A stretch of DNA of 64,000 nucleotides from Aaosphaeria pasadenensis (taxonomy: Eukaryota; Ascomycota; Dothideomycetes; Pleosporales): assembly GCA_022813625.1 (NCBI GenBank), contig JAKLMB010000032.1, positions 62,001-126,000 of the forward strand, in the 5' to 3' direction. Of this stretch, positions 30,430-45,400 are shown one piece after another. Position numbers and translations under genes: made by a program. Below the pieces are notes generated by a model that worked only from the letters and a program-made list of their open reading frames with translations, was not told where the DNA came from and searched no databases. Positions within the stretch are counted from its first letter, which is position 1, and each line of letters opens with the position of its first letter.

Positions 30430-33400
30430 TGATAATGGTCTCAAGAATCGCTTGTTTTGTTACTTTTCAATGTGTTTAGTTCAGCATTAACGATTGAAGG
30501 AGGCAAAAGATGTCTCGTTCACAAGGGCTCAGAAAATTTTGGAATCTTTGGGATGGACGGCGTCGGAATTATGTTCATATAAATGGATCGAGTGTTTACT
30601 TCTAGGATTTTGCATGTGTATAATAATATATCAATTGTCACTACGCAAATGTGGCGTTTAATCGAGATGTGAGAATATGCCGAATGCGGTAATCTGGAGT
30701 GAACGCCTTATTACGCCCCACGAACTGGCGGGCCAGACAGATGGGTTAGCTTGGCAGGGCAAGGCACGTTTGAGGCGAGAATGCACATGGAACTGTGGAG
30801 ACGGCGCTGCATCTAGCAAGTGGATTCTTGAGCTGTCCTCTGCAGAGGCCTTGCATCATCGCAAGAGTGTATGGCCAGGCCGGCAGCTTCTCGGACACCC
30901 TCATCGTGCTCGGCGAGAACAGGCTCGGAGGGGTTCGCCGCAGAAGGGCCTTTACGACGAATATAAACCTGGAGGACCGCGGCTGTCGCGGGACGGTGCC
31001 CGCCAAAGCGATACGAAAAATCCTCTTCCGCCAGTCCTCGAGGTCTTGCATGATCTGAAAATATAGGGTCAAGTTGTGCCTCACGATGATTAGAAGGGAG
31101 AAGATGGGGAAGCCGGCCATAAGAATCGCTGGCTGCGCCCATTCCAGCCCAGTTGTGGCTCTGCTAACTTGCCCTTGAAGACAGGCATGGAGGATTACGG
31201 AGGCATCTATACCGCGGCCGATACATTGCAACGAGAACGATTTCCAATCTGAGAGGGCGAGATCCCGTACGACGACTATGTTACGGAACGAAAGTTCAAC
31301 AGCAATAATGGGATTACGAATGATGATGGGCTGTGTATTCGATACTAGTTTGGCTTGAGTTGGACCTGGACCTGGACTTGGACTTGGACTTGGACTTGGA
31401 CTTGGACATGGGCCGTCACCCCTCGCGACAGACAGACATTGATGATACTCGTAATGGTGATGATGAGGGGAAATCCGAAGTTGTACAGAGTACAGGAAAG
31501 ACATCTTTGTATGGACGCATGGACCACTTGGCCAATACCCAAACCTTTGGAACCACATTGGAACCTGGAACATCATCATCATGACTACACTTGAACTCTC
31601 GTAACTACCTGGCAACCATCTCCCCTTACACTACTCCGTACACATCATGACTTCACCCTACTCGTATCGTTACTTTTCGTACTCACACTACGCTCACCAC
31701 TATCACCATTACGGGCAGCGAGCATAGCGAGACCGGAAGAAGCCGTTTGTGGTGGTCACAGCCAATGGCGAAGTGCAGAAGAGTCCGGGCGAACGAAATT
31801 GGTCGGTCCCTGGTTTTGAAAGGAATGCCTCGCCCAACTTCCGCAAACGTGGAGGGGACAGGCTACACATGGCCGCGTAGGGCAAGGAGAGATTGTTTGC
31901 CCAAGCTGCTTTGGCATTAATTGCTCGTTGTACGGAAGGAAGGATAGCCTGGGAGGAAGCCGACTGCGTCACCATATCAGAAACTCCCACCCAATGGAAA
32001 AGGCCAGCAAAGAGGCTTGGCCGTCCATAAATGAGCCATATCTAGACACAACGCTCGAGCTTTGGTCGATACAACGCTGCACTTGCGGGATTCTGACACG
32101 ACGGAGAGATGCCTGGTTCATTGCTTGATCGTGGACCGTGGTGGACGAAAAGAGGGAGGGGGTTGTGTCGCGGCAAACCTACCTTTTGGCGACAGCGGGA
32201 GTGACGAAGAAGGCTTTTAGTGGAGCCAATTTGGGAGCCACTTAGAACGACTCGTACATACACAGTACATATGCGCATGAGGTCGGGATTTTATCGGCTA
32301 GATTAGCATACCGCCTTACCGGGTAGGCTATTCTGGAGCGCGCAGCATGGCGGTGTTGCTACTCGTTGCTACTCGTACAATTGCAGGCACCAGGAGTCTT
32401 CCGTTACCAGATCGCTCAATTGGTGGTTGTACGAAGGCAAACTACTCGCATGCTTGTTTGTATGCAACTCGAATGGCGTACAATACAACGGTACAGCAGA
32501 GTAGCAGCACGGGTCAAGGGCGATTATCCCAAAATGACAACCACGGCCGTCTGCGTCCGGTGATCCAACCACCACCTACCTACTGTGTACCTACTCCAAC
32601 TACTCCAAGATAGTGTGAGTGGAGAGTAGGATGCAGATCTTGGGGGGGAGGGGGACCGCCTGGAGGCAGAGTGCACGCCTGGGACGAATGAACGGGCGCC
32701 GGCGCCATCCCTCTGATCATTCTTGATCTGTTTGGTGCCCGTCCGTCGTCTGAAGTGGTCGCTCAGCAGGACAAGCCTTGTCTGTTTGCTTAATCGTCAA
32801 ATTGCCCAAATGACCCAAATTTGGTCCGAAACGCTCCCAAAGCAGTGAGGTCGAAAGCATCGCAGTTGGGCCAGCATACAATATAACACCCTAAGGCGGG
32901 GGGCCAGGGAAGTGTATTGATGGGAGCTCCGCTCGACCATCCAGTGATCTGTGGCAATCATTCCAGTGTCCGCCCGAGCAGAATTCAAGTCGTGGGTGTA
33001 CTCCGTACATGCTTTGCATGCCTACCTATGCAGCCTGGCAGGTCTGCAACGCCTGTGTCTAACGCCTGCGACGCCCACAGGCCGGAGTCGAGCGTTGATG
33101 TTGTTTAGCTCCCTCCGCCTACCCTTTCCCTGCACACACACAATGTTCCTGGGTCGGCGGAATCAGGGGGTCAGGGCATCTCTCCGCGCCCGTCCATTGG
33201 TTTTGATCCAATTCCGGGTCCTATCCTGGACTTCCATCCTGGACCACCCTGGACCATCCTTCTAGGGGACCCATCGCTCGCGCAAATACTAGCTGGATAG
33301 TCTAATGCGGCTGTGAGGGCTTGGGCCTTGCAGAAGCCCAGGTTAGTAAGTTTTGGACTGGGCGTTCGCAATGACACAAGACATGCGAAAGTCCTCTGTC

Positions 33401-33596
33401 CGCTTCACGGAGACCAATGTCTCGATCTCTGTTATTACTACTACTGCCTCTGCCCGGAGCAGGTTACATGAGCTCCTCCAGGTCTCTCTTTTCTTTTGAG
33501 GATCATGTCTTAACCTTGTCCTATCAATAGATTCCATTCCATTCCATTCGTCTGTGTCCATGATCCTTCCCTAGCATACCACTTCCTTAATTCATC
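30430..33596. other. 3.2-kb intergenic region with hexamer minisatellite
   Basis: No gene I can defend. A minus-strand ORF (ATG about 31582 to 30746, about 278 codons) is open but partly made of the repeat at 31361-31408, and has no family signature. Near 31632 and 32998 there are copies of the TACTCCGTA word. From 33480 to 33590 the sequence is the leader of the Zn2Cys6 gene, including a small (CATTC)n run. Confidence 0.5.
31361..31408 (+). repeat. (TGGACT/TGGACC) hexamer minisatellite
   Basis: About eight hexamers of the form TTGGAC/CTGGAC occur in tandem. Reading the opposite strand gives Pro-Ser repeats, which inflates a chance ORF. Noncoding by context. Confidence 0.85.
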
Positions 33597-36447
33597 ATGT
33601 CAACTACGTCTATTACCACTCCTGTCAAACGAGCCTGCGATAGGTATGTCTCTGCCCCGCCGTTTGGAATATTCGAATGTGGAACTGGTTCCATTTCCTC
33701 CCTTGCTTCTCTGCTTTACTTTGCAAATGCTTTTATTTTTCAATCTTTACCAGGCATCCTCTCTACCGAGCCGCTAACCTGACTATCAATCCTACAGCTG
33801 TCACAGGCGCAAAGTCAAATGTATTGGCGAAGGGACGAATCCGTGCAAGAACTGCGTTTCGGCGGGGCTTGCTTGTACATACAATGCAATTCCTCAAAAG
33901 AAAGGTCCTAAGGGCAGCCGCGCAAAGGTTCTCTCTGAATTGAGGGAAACGCAGCGTCAGTCCCAGCTTGCTGCAGGCTTTCCACCCGAATTGAGCTACG
34001 ATGGCCGCACCTTATCCGCAGCTTTTGCGCGAACACCAGGACTTTTGCCTCAAGCTCTAGTCGAGAGCTGCGTGGACTTCTACTTCCACACAGTGTACCC
34101 TTCACAACCCGTCCTTCACCGTCAACGAGCGCAAGAAATTATCCTCAGCGCCGAGCATTCTACCGAGGCTTACTGTATGCTCGTGGCCCTCTGCGCGTAT
34201 GTCATGATACAATCCGACATGACCGTTCCTCCGAATATACTGCCACGGCCAGACATGGCCCAGATGTCGAATGTTAGCATTGGGCACATACTATTGGAGG
34301 AGGCTGTCCGGGTCCGTAAAGGATTTGACTACTTGGAAAGTCCAACACATTTATCTGTTTTGACCTCATGGTTCTTCTATGGATGCTATCTCGGGTTGGG
34401 ACGAGACAACACTGCCTGGTCAAATCTCCGGGAAGCCACAACACAAGCGCAACTTCTGGGAATGCACGATGAAGAAACGTACAAGAACGATCCTCTGGAT
34501 ATTTCGAGACGGCGAATCTTATATTGGCTACTTTTTATTGCAGAAAGGTAAGTGGGATCGTTTTTGACTGGGAAAGCGCATCTGGCGCAACAAAATTGCC
34601 TTTTCTGTACCACCCTCGCCATGCTCGAGCATTTTTCCTTTCCCCCGCACATGAAGGCAAACGGCGACCAACAACATTTTTCGACTTGTACAGAACAGCA
34701 TTCAGCGGAAACTCTGATAATTTGACTAACCAAACTTTTGTGTGCAGAACTCACGCTCTCCATAAACATCGTCCAATCACTCTATACCCCACCATCCACC
34801 CTCCTTCATTGGAAGACCCGCCATCAGATCGACCAATTGCCTCTGGGATCGAATTGATGGTCAACCTTTACAAACCATTTGACGATACATTTTTTAGCAT
34901 CTGGAACAAAGTTCGAGCAAGTGCAAATCCTACCTGGACAGCACAATTGCAAGCACAGCTATCAGAGACGCTCCCCAACTACCTGGAATGCACAGAGATC
35001 CAGGCGGTCGACTTACGAATCACTCAGCAATGGCTGCGAACTATGGTCTGGCAACTGTGCGTAAGCCAAGGACTGGTTAGTAGTGTCACTGCGGACAGTG
35101 CCATGACATTCAAATATCCAATCGAGATCTCTAGGGAGCTCTTGTCCCTGGCCCACCAATTCTCACAGCAGGCTATGGAGGTGCACGGTGTTGGTCTGGT
35201 AAGTGCACTGTATTCTTTTCTCCCCTACCGTCATTTCGTTTCACATCATCTCATTTCAATTTCCTGCTCCCTCTCCAACAAGGAGAGAAAAAAGCTTGCG
35301 TCAATTTGCTTCCGATTTGTTCCCTAGTCTTCCTAGTGTGTCTTTGGACCTGCAATCCCTGTAGTACCTGGTCTTGTGGCTCGCTTGTCTAAACCAAACA
35401 ACCTGCGCATGCAACACGCGCAAGCATGCTGCGCTCGAGCTCAGACGTACACACCCCGCAACGTCTATCTCTAACCTTTGGAGACACCGCCGTCGAGGGG
35501 CTAGGCCTCACCCGCCTCGCGCCGTGTTTCGCGTTTCCCTATGCTCTCACCATTGCATTCGCATCCTTTGCTATGCATTCCCTGTCTTGTAGTTTGGGCT
35601 ACCACACCTGCTAATACTGGTGCAGATCGAAAAGATGTTCGACGTTGCTTGCTGCCTGACTGATGTCGTTGCATGCATACCTTTCTCTCCGGATACCTTT
35701 GCACTTGGCCCTCGCGACTATGTCTCACGCTTCCTCACTTTATTCTCTGCCCTCCGGGGTGGACAGACCCGCTATCTACCGCTCCTCTTGGCCAAGGTCT
35801 CCGACGTTCTTCCAAATCTGCCGCTTCCCCGCTCCCTCAATATAGCTCACCTCCCTACGCCGATCGGCCTTAACCCTGGACTTGGATCCGTTCCATCCAA
35901 CGTCAACGATGATCTTTCTTCGATACCGTCGGTGTCGTCTCCTTCCTACCCATCTAACGAATTGATACGCCAACTTGCAGCCCAGACAGGTGCCCAACTC
36001 CCTTTGAGCACTTCCCAACAACCACTTCTACAGGCACCCTCGTCCCGGGTTGAGGACCTCTCACTGTATGATACATCCGCTCCTCACAGCGCCAACTCTT
36101 CGGGGTCAGCTCCAGCAAGCCAGTCGGCAACTCCAGGTCCTTACGAACCATCGCCGAGCCAACCACGGACGCAATTGCAGGCACAGGGCCATCCAGTTCA
36201 AGTGACTTCTTCCCATCCACACCAACATATGCAAAGCCATCACCTTGGTGTCAATTCGAACGCTTATGATCCGAGGTTCACTGTTCAGGGGTTTCCTGTC
36301 GATCCATCAATGGTGTTCAAGCAAGAAGATGCAAGTGCCCCAGGTCAGATGCAAGGTGTTCCAGCGGTCATGTATGCTCATGATAGTGCCGGTCGTGGAG
36401 GGCTGGCTCATGGCAGAGCGCATCACGACGGCGGATATGCAGGGTGA
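33597..36447 (+). CDS. Zn2Cys6 transcription factor, COL-26/BglR-like
   Basis: Sequence-specific nuclear regulator. The model is join(33597..33643, 33798..34547, 34748..35198, 35626..36447), 689 aa. The first splice completes the binuclear zinc cluster C14-x2-C17-x6-C24-x7-C32-x2-C35-x6-C42 (CDSCHRRKVKC ... NPCKNCVSAGLAC). It is followed by YNAIPQKKGPKGSRAKVLSE, a linker I associate with the mould regulators of starch/cellobiose use (COL-26, BglR). That name is from recollection, not a search. The fungal-specific middle homology region spans about 80-450 (LVESCVDFYFHTVYPSQPVL, then LTSWFFYGCYLGLGRDNTAW). The C-terminus is Ser/Pro/Gln/His-rich, activator-like. Introns of 154, 200 and 427 bp are far longer than elsewhere in this window. 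Followed by a nearly 10-kb gene-free stretch. Confidence 0.84.
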
Positions 36448-39400
36448 CGGTTTGAACGACACGTGTAGTGCAACCAAACACTTGGAACCGATCACTGGAG
36501 CATCTTCGGCGGAACTAGGAATCGGAGGCCAAAAGAGGATGGACATCGCTTGGATCGGCCCTTCTTCGCTACTACGGAGTAACCTTAGCAACAGAACCCC
36601 TTGGAAGTTGAAAGAGGAAGAGTTCAAAGACAGTAGTAGACTTGGCCAATGTCAAGCCTGGCATCTAATGGAATGTTGCAAGCATTTCTCCCGCTTGACA
36701 AGATCACTGTTCAATATCAAGACAAAGACTGGAGTAGCTGGACAAACTCTATGCCTGCGGACGCTGTGCATGCAAACAGCGAGTGAGCCATGACCATTCT
36801 CGGTCTCTAGGAGGTGGCTGTGCGGGACGTAGTAATGGCTTGCTAAGCGTTCTACCCGCCATGCCATGCCTTCAGTACCATGACAAAACACCTGTTGACA
36901 TACCTGTCATACAATATGGAGAGATTAATTCTGGACGAATGGGCAACGCTGCGCTGCAATCGCAAGAACGGTCCCCCTGTGATGGCGCCAGTATGCCTAC
37001 GGCTTGGACCCTGGATGTCGGTGATGGATCAATTTCACCCGAGGACCTGGCCCTGTATTACCAATTCACTTTCCCTATTATACCGATTGGGTGTTCTAGA
37101 TGCAAGATACACGTGCAGTATGCATCAATTCCAGTTTGGATATTCACTAATCATGTCACATTCACGGCTTTGCTGTGTCCTCAAATCGAGGCTTCAGTCA
37201 CGCGGATTGCAGATCAACCCCCACCTACTGTGTTGTTGCTTAGGACGGACCTGGTGTGATCATTTCGCTACGCACAGCGCTTTGGGCCGCTACAAGATAG
37301 AACACCTGATTATTAGGTTTTGGGCTTTACCCATCCTTGCTCAGGCGGTTCTTCCATTAAAGAGGAGAGATTCTGATACGAGTCTAGCATCTGAAACAAT
37401 TCCGATATATCCACCAAACTCCAAGCCTTGCAAACATGCATTGGTCGAACCTAAGATTGGTTAAACGTGTGAATAGCCCGAGGCATCTCCTATCGTATAA
37501 TATGTCACCGACAAAATCGTATGTCAATCAAAGAACATTCCACCACCGCGGGTCCGGTGATTTTGCCGGGCGAGTGCACGCACCAATGAGCGGAGTAATG
37601 TTGGTTGGGAACATACCACTTACGCGGCTACGCCTATACATTATCGGTCCGATGATGTCGGCTTTATCGTTCTAATGCGGACCAAGACCGATGGGCTACT
37701 TGCAGTGAGATACTCCACGCGATGGCCGACGAACGGTGTGTGGTGGAACAGTTCACAAGTTCGATTGCGGGGGATCGTTATGAACGCCATCTCCACGAGC
37801 GCCGGTCGTTGTCCGTTGTTTCTGATGATGGAAGACGGCAACTAGGATGTGTCTCGAACATCCTGCCATGTCAGACCCAAAGTGGGTAGCTTGAAGCTAC
37901 CCAACGTCTTCGCACGTTTCTTGTTGCATCTCGCATAATTGATATCACTTTCCTCGCTCTCGGATTGGTTGGCTCCTTTTGGGTATACCTTTACTCCGTA
38001 CTTTTGTTCTGTATCTTTTTATTTTTGGGCACGGTGGTGTTATGTTTGCATAGAAAGTGCATGATCTTCAATGTTCATCTGTTTCGACTCGCACAAGTCA
38101 TGGGCACAACAAGGTGTTTTTATTTTTATTTTTGGGCAAAGAGAATAGATCGGGTTGCATGGGATACAGGAATGGTTTACTAGATTGGGGGTATCTATCG
38201 GACTTTAGGGGGTTTGGGCACAACTATGGTGTTTTTCTTTGGGTTTTGGGTTTTGGGCTCATCTTTCGGCTTTTCCACATCAAATCATTTCCTCGCGGCG
38301 ATCATCATCCACAGACATCAACAAAGTGTCAAGGACGGACTCAAGAAATAAGAGTTGGACAGGTATTTGTCACGGTCGCGAATAACTAGATACGGCAGGG
38401 CAGGGTACAGACAGGTAAGGTAAGTTCCGTGAGGTAGAGGGTGGAAGGGGGGAGGGGGGTGGACTTTCGGGAGGGGTGCGGCTTCCGCTACGCAACTTCA
38501 ACGCACTGTCCACACTCTACCAGTAACTACACGATCATGGGTTAAACGTTATGGTTGCTACCGGTGGTAATACATCGAACTACCAAACCACTAAACCAGT
38601 TAGACTAGAGAGAGAAGCAAAGAATGCAAATGCATAGAAGGAATTCTCCCACGTCCTCATTCGCTCGCAATCCCATTATCCTATCCCTCCGAAGGGGGAC
38701 CCTTGTTTATCTCTAACTACCTACTGTGTAAAGTCGATTTGTCGAACCGACGTGGGATGTATCTATAGATCGATGGTTGAATAATGGATCCATATCTTTC
38801 AAAAAAAAAAATCTCTTTACCTGGAATCTTCTCAAACTGAGGAGATCCGTGCTGCTTGCTGCTCTCACCATCCCCCTACAAGACTCGAAATACACCTTAC
38901 CTTCTTTTCCCATAGCATTAGATCCAAAGAAGCTCGAGCTTTGAGGCTAACTGCCATCCCGCGAACACTTCGGCGTCGCTTCGGCGGAATGCTGGGTAGG
39001 GTGGTTCCAAGATTTAGATTTTTTTGGTGGTGGGTGGTCGGAGCCCTGGTCCTATGCTCTTCCTAATGAAAGATTGGTCAGGACAGGAATAGGAATAATA
39101 GGGACAGGGACGGGTGGGCACTAAGACCAAAAAGTCAAGCTCGAAAGTAATGATGTTCGTAAGTTATTGTACTCGTATGTACGAGTACGGAGTATTGTAC
39201 GAGGATTGGAGTAATAGGGAGGATGTTGGTGAAGTTAGATGGCCAAGTAAGCTTTGGAGATGCTCCGTAGGGTGTATTGCACGGAATATCTCACGGACGA
39301 CCGTTTAGTAGCAACCATTTTAGGCCTTTCTTTCCCTTCCTTGCGGTCTTGCGTTTTGTGGTTTCCCCTGGCCTATGTTCTTGGCTGTGCTGTGGCCCTG

Positions 39401-42400
39401 AAAATGAAGAAAATGGACTTGCAAACTAGCTGGTGGGAGCTAGCAGTAGCACTGTAGCAGTGGAGTGGGTGGACAAGCAGGGCTGTGTGTGTAGCTCGCC
39501 CGCCGTCCGTCCAACTCTCGTCAACAATTAGGGTAGTATTGCGAGCAAGCAAGAGAGAGATCGACTTACGCAGCGCACGTACACACACTCTCTCACTTAC
39601 ACAACTTAAGCACGGAAGCAAGCCAGCCGGCAAGCCTCATTCCATAGTGGTTTTTTGCCGTTGATCGATCGCGGCAACGCTCGGTGGTCATGGTTACGGT
39701 TAGCTTTCGTATGTGCATACCACGTTGGTTAACTATAGTTTACCCTTTGAATACACAAAAGCGTTACCCTATGACGAGTGCCTTTAGCTCTTCTGCGGCC
39801 TGCCTCGTGGGAAGTGGATACGCAATTCTGTATGGCCTCTATCAACACTGTATGGACGGGGAAGATAAGATGTACTTAGACGAAAGAGGGAAAGTATAGG
39901 CGCCATGCTTTTGTTGTGGTTCCCTACCCTTCCCTTGTCGGGGCGGCGACTTCCATAGAGGAAGATCTGCATCATTGGGCAGGGCAGGATGGGTGGACGC
40001 GGGTGCGGTGACGCAGGCATTGAGGCGGAGGAATCCTGGGCCGATTTGATGACTGGAATGGAACACCGAAAACCGTTCGATCACAGAAGAGCTCCTCCTA
40101 CGATGGCGATGACGATGTTGATTTCCAAGGTGATTATGAAGCAGCGGAGAAACAGCGGAGATGCTCCGCACGCAGATTACAATACCTGGAGTGCGTGCAT
40201 TATGTTGCGGTGCGTGCGTGCATGTCCCTTTTGGGACGTCTCTTTTCATCTTTCAGCTCCGATTGAAACGACTCGACTCGACACGACTCGACATTCACAG
40301 CGTGAGAAAATCGAACGATGTTATTGAACGGGATGATCATTCCGCTGGGTGCTGGATTGGCTGAGCGCACGAACCATTGTTGAACAAAGCCCCCGCGACC
40401 ATGAACAGTCAACATCCGGGTGGTTTCTCTGAATAGGTACCGTAATATTGAAACTTTGGCCTGTCAATATTGATCGACATCGGAGCGCAGATGCGGTACA
40501 TCGTATCGTATCACATCATGTTCCCTTTCGCGCATCATCGCACGTTGATATCGAATCGGTGCACCGGCTGGGGACAAGGTACCCTTGATAACGTTTTTGG
40601 CCCGCTGGCCGGTGACCAAGATCGGGGAAAGCGATCCTTGCGGTCCTTGCAGTAAACTTTGCATTGTGAAAAGCCTCATTTCTTGCCCTCAAACATTATT
40701 GTTCCTTTGCATACTGGGAGTTGTCTCGCACCCTGGGCGCGGCAACTGGCGATGACAGCGAAAGGCAACTATTATTGGGTATTGCGGGGATATTGGTGCC
40801 ATGGGAGCCATGCACAGGTGAATGAACCACGTTCATACGTACATCGCCCAAACCTACTTTTGCATTGGATAGATAGCGAGCCTGTGCTTTTGGGATTTTA
40901 GTTGCGTTGGCAGCTCAGTGATAACCTTGATTTGCAGTCTGCTTGCATGCACAGGTAGTACAATACACGCTCGCAGAGGCCGTTGTATCCAGACATGAGT
41001 TGGGATGTTCTCGTGGCGCCTGAGTGGCTTGCGGGATGGTTGCATGGAATCCTGCAGGGTCCGAAGATCTGGAGATCAAATTAGAGGTAAGCATGTTGCA
41101 TAGGCGTAATGGTGACGGCAAAAGCATCTCGAACTTTTGAGAGACTTTGTGTGTTGCCGCTAAGCAGGCGACCGCAGGCATCGTTGGTGATTCGTTAGGG
41201 TACGAGTAGCCAAACCGCCACGATGAAGTGCAATGGCAGCTGTGGGGTCGCAGACGGTGGACCGCAGCTAGGTCGACGTCCAAAGTGGTACGTTTTGCAC
41301 ACTCTCTACCTATGTATGCTTGCGTATGTGGTGTACGCCACGTCAAAGTATACAGTGCAAGCATAATAACTACAATTTTTGGCAATGCAACATCTGCCAT
41401 GTCAATGTAACTTGTATGGTCGTCATTAGATGAGGCTTGGTTGGCAAGGCAAGACAGGGGGCGATATGTCAGTGCCAATCCCAGTCGCAACTTGCCAAAA
41501 CATGCCTGGTGAGTTAAAACTGATCTACCTAATAAGTATCGGGCAAGAATTAGCAGTCTATCATTTGTCTTCAAATGCGCTGGTCTCTGTCATTGAGCAA
41601 AGACTGAGACGCGCGGATCATAATATGACCACTGATCTGGTCTAGCGTTGCAATGCTAGAAATGCCTTGCAGTCGCACTGTCGCAGCTACTGTACATCGG
41701 ATGCGCCGTCTTTTTTCCAACCCTGGACTGAGCTGTAATTCGCCGACGCTGTAAGCCTGACGAGTCAGTATTATGATTAGTGTGCTCGTGCTCGTGCTTG
41801 TGCTGCATTTCATTTCGAAGAAGTGCTGCCAATGGCAATGTTCCAATCCCACCGGATAGAAATATGACATGATAAATGGTCTGTCTTTCTCGAAGCTACC
41901 AGGTGTAGCACAGTGAGGGGGGAGCTAGCATGGGTAGGATCATCTACTGTAAGTGCAAGTGTAAGATTAGTTTTACCTTGTACTTTGTACTTGTACCGCA
42001 TTATATTGCGCGGTTTGAGATCCGCAAAACGTTGAAATAAACATGGATGATGTGTAGAGAAAGAGGATGCAATGCCAATGCCAAGAAAGTTAAAACGTGG
42101 GATACCCCGTTTCCAGACCATGGAACCGCATCTGGAGGACAACATCCAGACCAGGCCCTAGTCCCGTCGGGTGTCTGTTCGACAATGGGATCTCCCGCTG
42201 CTGATCTGTCTAATGCCCTGAGTCAGCTTTCCACGAGTAGCATCTTGACAGTTTTCCTGTGCTCAGCGCAAGTTGGCAGGTTGGCATCGCATATGGTATA
42301 GTTATTTGCGAATCAAAGTCACGGCAACTGATGCGGGTTGACCGCTGAACGCCTTGAGTTGCGAAAGATGCACACAGAGTATCGCATCGGCAGGGTTAGC

Positions 42401-45400
42401 ACCATGCATACATATCGAACCTACCGAGTTGAGGATCGTGCTGTTCCACGATTTGATGCATCTTTGGATCCTGGAAACCAAGAACCCTGGGTGTTGGTCT
42501 CGGTATTGATGGACTGTGGTTGGCGATGCGCCCCATGGCTCGATATGGGCATCGAAGCGTCCAAAAACGACCGTAATCGGCACAGCGTCAGTGGACAATG
42601 CACTGATCCATGATCCCTTTACCATAGGCGCAGCAATTACTGTCGCGTGGAAATTGTCGGAGTTGTTTGCTGGATTCAGGGCAGGTAAACCAGAGTTGGG
42701 CATGGATGCAGCTCTGGTGAGGAAGGGTTCGGAAGGTGAGGCTACGAATAGTCTTGGTGGGGGCAACACGGGTCGGCAGATGGTGTCGACGTCGGAACTG
42801 GGACACCCTTGATAGACAAGGTTAGGGGTGAAAATTGGCGCAGGGCGTCGAAGGAAGATGACGGAGCAAAGTTCCGATGTAAGAACAGACCATTGAGGAA
42901 GAAGCACACTGCCGGGCATCAGGTGGATTACATAATGGCTATTCGATCTCTTGGGCATTCTAGTGGGATTTGGTGCGCTTAGCCCGAATGCATCCTGGCG
43001 CCCTGTCCTGTCCTTTGAATTCGTTGCAGACCCCATTCCTGTGCATGGACTGGATCCGCACGTGCATGATAAGTGTGTCGTGGACTCCTGGTGTCTGACC
43101 ATCTAGGTGCTTGCATGGCTTTTCGAAGATCGGGACACCTGCCAAGAGGCATCGCCGCCGGCCGGTGTCAAACAAAAGACAACCAAGAAAACCGTCAGTA
43201 GGTGACTCGGAGGGCGCTGGTCGCGTGGATCATTGGCACTCACGATTTTACCAGGTAGGTGTTGGGGTTCATGGCCTGGGGTTGCTGACTCGAGCTGGTC
43301 GTGTGGACATGCACTGGTGCGTGGAGAACTGCACCAGGTCATGGCAATTGTCGCTCCCACCACGATACTCTTGGTCTCCCTCCCCGCCTCTCCTCCGGCT
43401 GGGCTTGCATTATTGGAAAGGGATAGTTATGTCGATGCGGTGAGGTATTGGGAAGAGGCGTCGTAACAATCAATAGATGCCTCGTTACGAACCCACTGCG
43501 AAGAGAAGACAGGATCCAAGATGGACAAATCAAACTCTGAGCTGGTGACTAGGGCTGGTGTTGCTCCGACCTGCTTAATCGTACTTCCCATAGCCCTTGA
43601 TCATACGGGTCGTCTATGGAGGAGCACTCGCATTAGCGTTGACCGTTCGGTGTTGGTGTATACGCTTGACGACACGATCCTTCTGGCGTCCTTCCAGAAG
43701 GACAAGACGGGCAACCATATCCTAGGTACAGTACGGTGTGTCCCTGCTGGTCTGCAGGACCCAGTGTGGTTTCACCGCCTGATGAACGGGACCCAGGGGA
43801 CGGAATCAAGGACAGAATTGTAGTCTGGTGGTGGGGCTCTGTATGTAGAAGTATGCAGCGGGCCATTAGTTGCGTCTTTGAGCCAGTATTCATTTGGGAA
43901 CGGAGTAGTGTCCCGCTCTATCGAAGCTGCAGCGAGGCCTGGGAAAAATCTGTACGCGAAGGGGCTATTGTGATGATGGAGCAAGTCGCATGTGGCTAAT
44001 TGGATTTTTTTTTTTCACAATGTCGTGGTTACTTGGAATGGAGAAATGGCAGTAGCCGGGCGGTGAGGGAAGACCCAGAATGGAAGTCGGTCAATGGAGA
44101 AACATTTTTCATGGATCGTGAACATGTGACTTTTCTCATAACATCCATCAAGTTTGTTTTAATTAAAAAAACGAAATTCGCAGTGACATTTATGTATATA
44201 GGGTGAGACATCTTCCAGTTGATAACCTGAATTGCGTATTGTCAGAATAGAGTTATAGATCACACATGACATCCACACCCAAACATGATCACATCGAATA
44301 AAACTCCCTCTGTCAACCATCACAACTGATGACATGCTATTGTCTCAAACGTGGCCGGCACATGAACCCCAACCGAACCACATGGCAACAGATATTGCAT
44401 TTCAATGTCCGTGATGACTGTACTCGCCTATGTACATCGTTTTTTCTTCTTATCTCTATACCAACATGCCTCACTCCTTCGCACGCTGCATTCACACACA
44501 CCTCAGCATTCACTTTGCTTATCCCAACCCCCGAGTCATCGCGATGAAACAGATTAGCGAGTAACTAAGAGCGATATCATCAAAAAAACCCCCACCGCTT
44601 TGAGAAACTCTAACTTCCTAACCCAAAGGGTGCGTCGCTGCGCTTCGTAGGGCTGTGGGCATGTGGCACAGAACTCGTATTCCCATAAGGCAGCCAGCCT
44701 TATATGTGATATCACCTTCGCATCCATGCATCGCCCGATCATCTCCGTCGTTCGTTAATTGAATTATCATCGATCTACGGAGTAGATCAGGTCGAGATAC
44801 AAGAACGGGAAATCGATCTTGATCTCCCCAGTTGTCCCGCGGTGGTGGCACGCATGCACGCACATCATCAACGAATCTGATATCCAAACCTCCTAAAAAA
44901 ACACCACCAACGTCAACACCAAGGAAAAAGAAAAAGTCAAGGCGGAGAAAAAGAGAGCATGAGAATGCGATGGAGTAAAAATCACAATGATTCGCACATC
45001 CGCCCCCTCTACATTTTATTCAGCTTCCTCATCTGGCATGCGATTGATATGAACGACTACCCCACGCGCCCGCATATGTTTAACGACCACGATCCTGATC
45101 CTGATCCTGAGAACCATAATCCAAGCAAGAAAGCAGGCGAGTATCTCGTCAGCAGCCCCCAAAGCAAGCCATGGGCGGACGCCAGCCAGGCTGAATCGGC
45201 GTCTTACCTAGATGTTCCTCCCTCTAACACTATTCTTTTTCCCTTGGAAGAAAAAAGAACAACACCAGGCGTCATATCAACAAATGAGTAAACAAAGAAA
45301 CCGTAAACCAGAAACTCAGGCGTTTCTGCCGTTTCTGCCACGTCACGATCGTCCGGCCCACCGGCCAACTATCCATCTTTTCATCTCACAAAAATGAAAC

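Noticed and set aside
30746..31615. A 289-codon minus-strand ORF
   Set aside because: Its first codon is TTG (first ATG about 31582), it runs through a hexamer minisatellite, and no family motif is visible.
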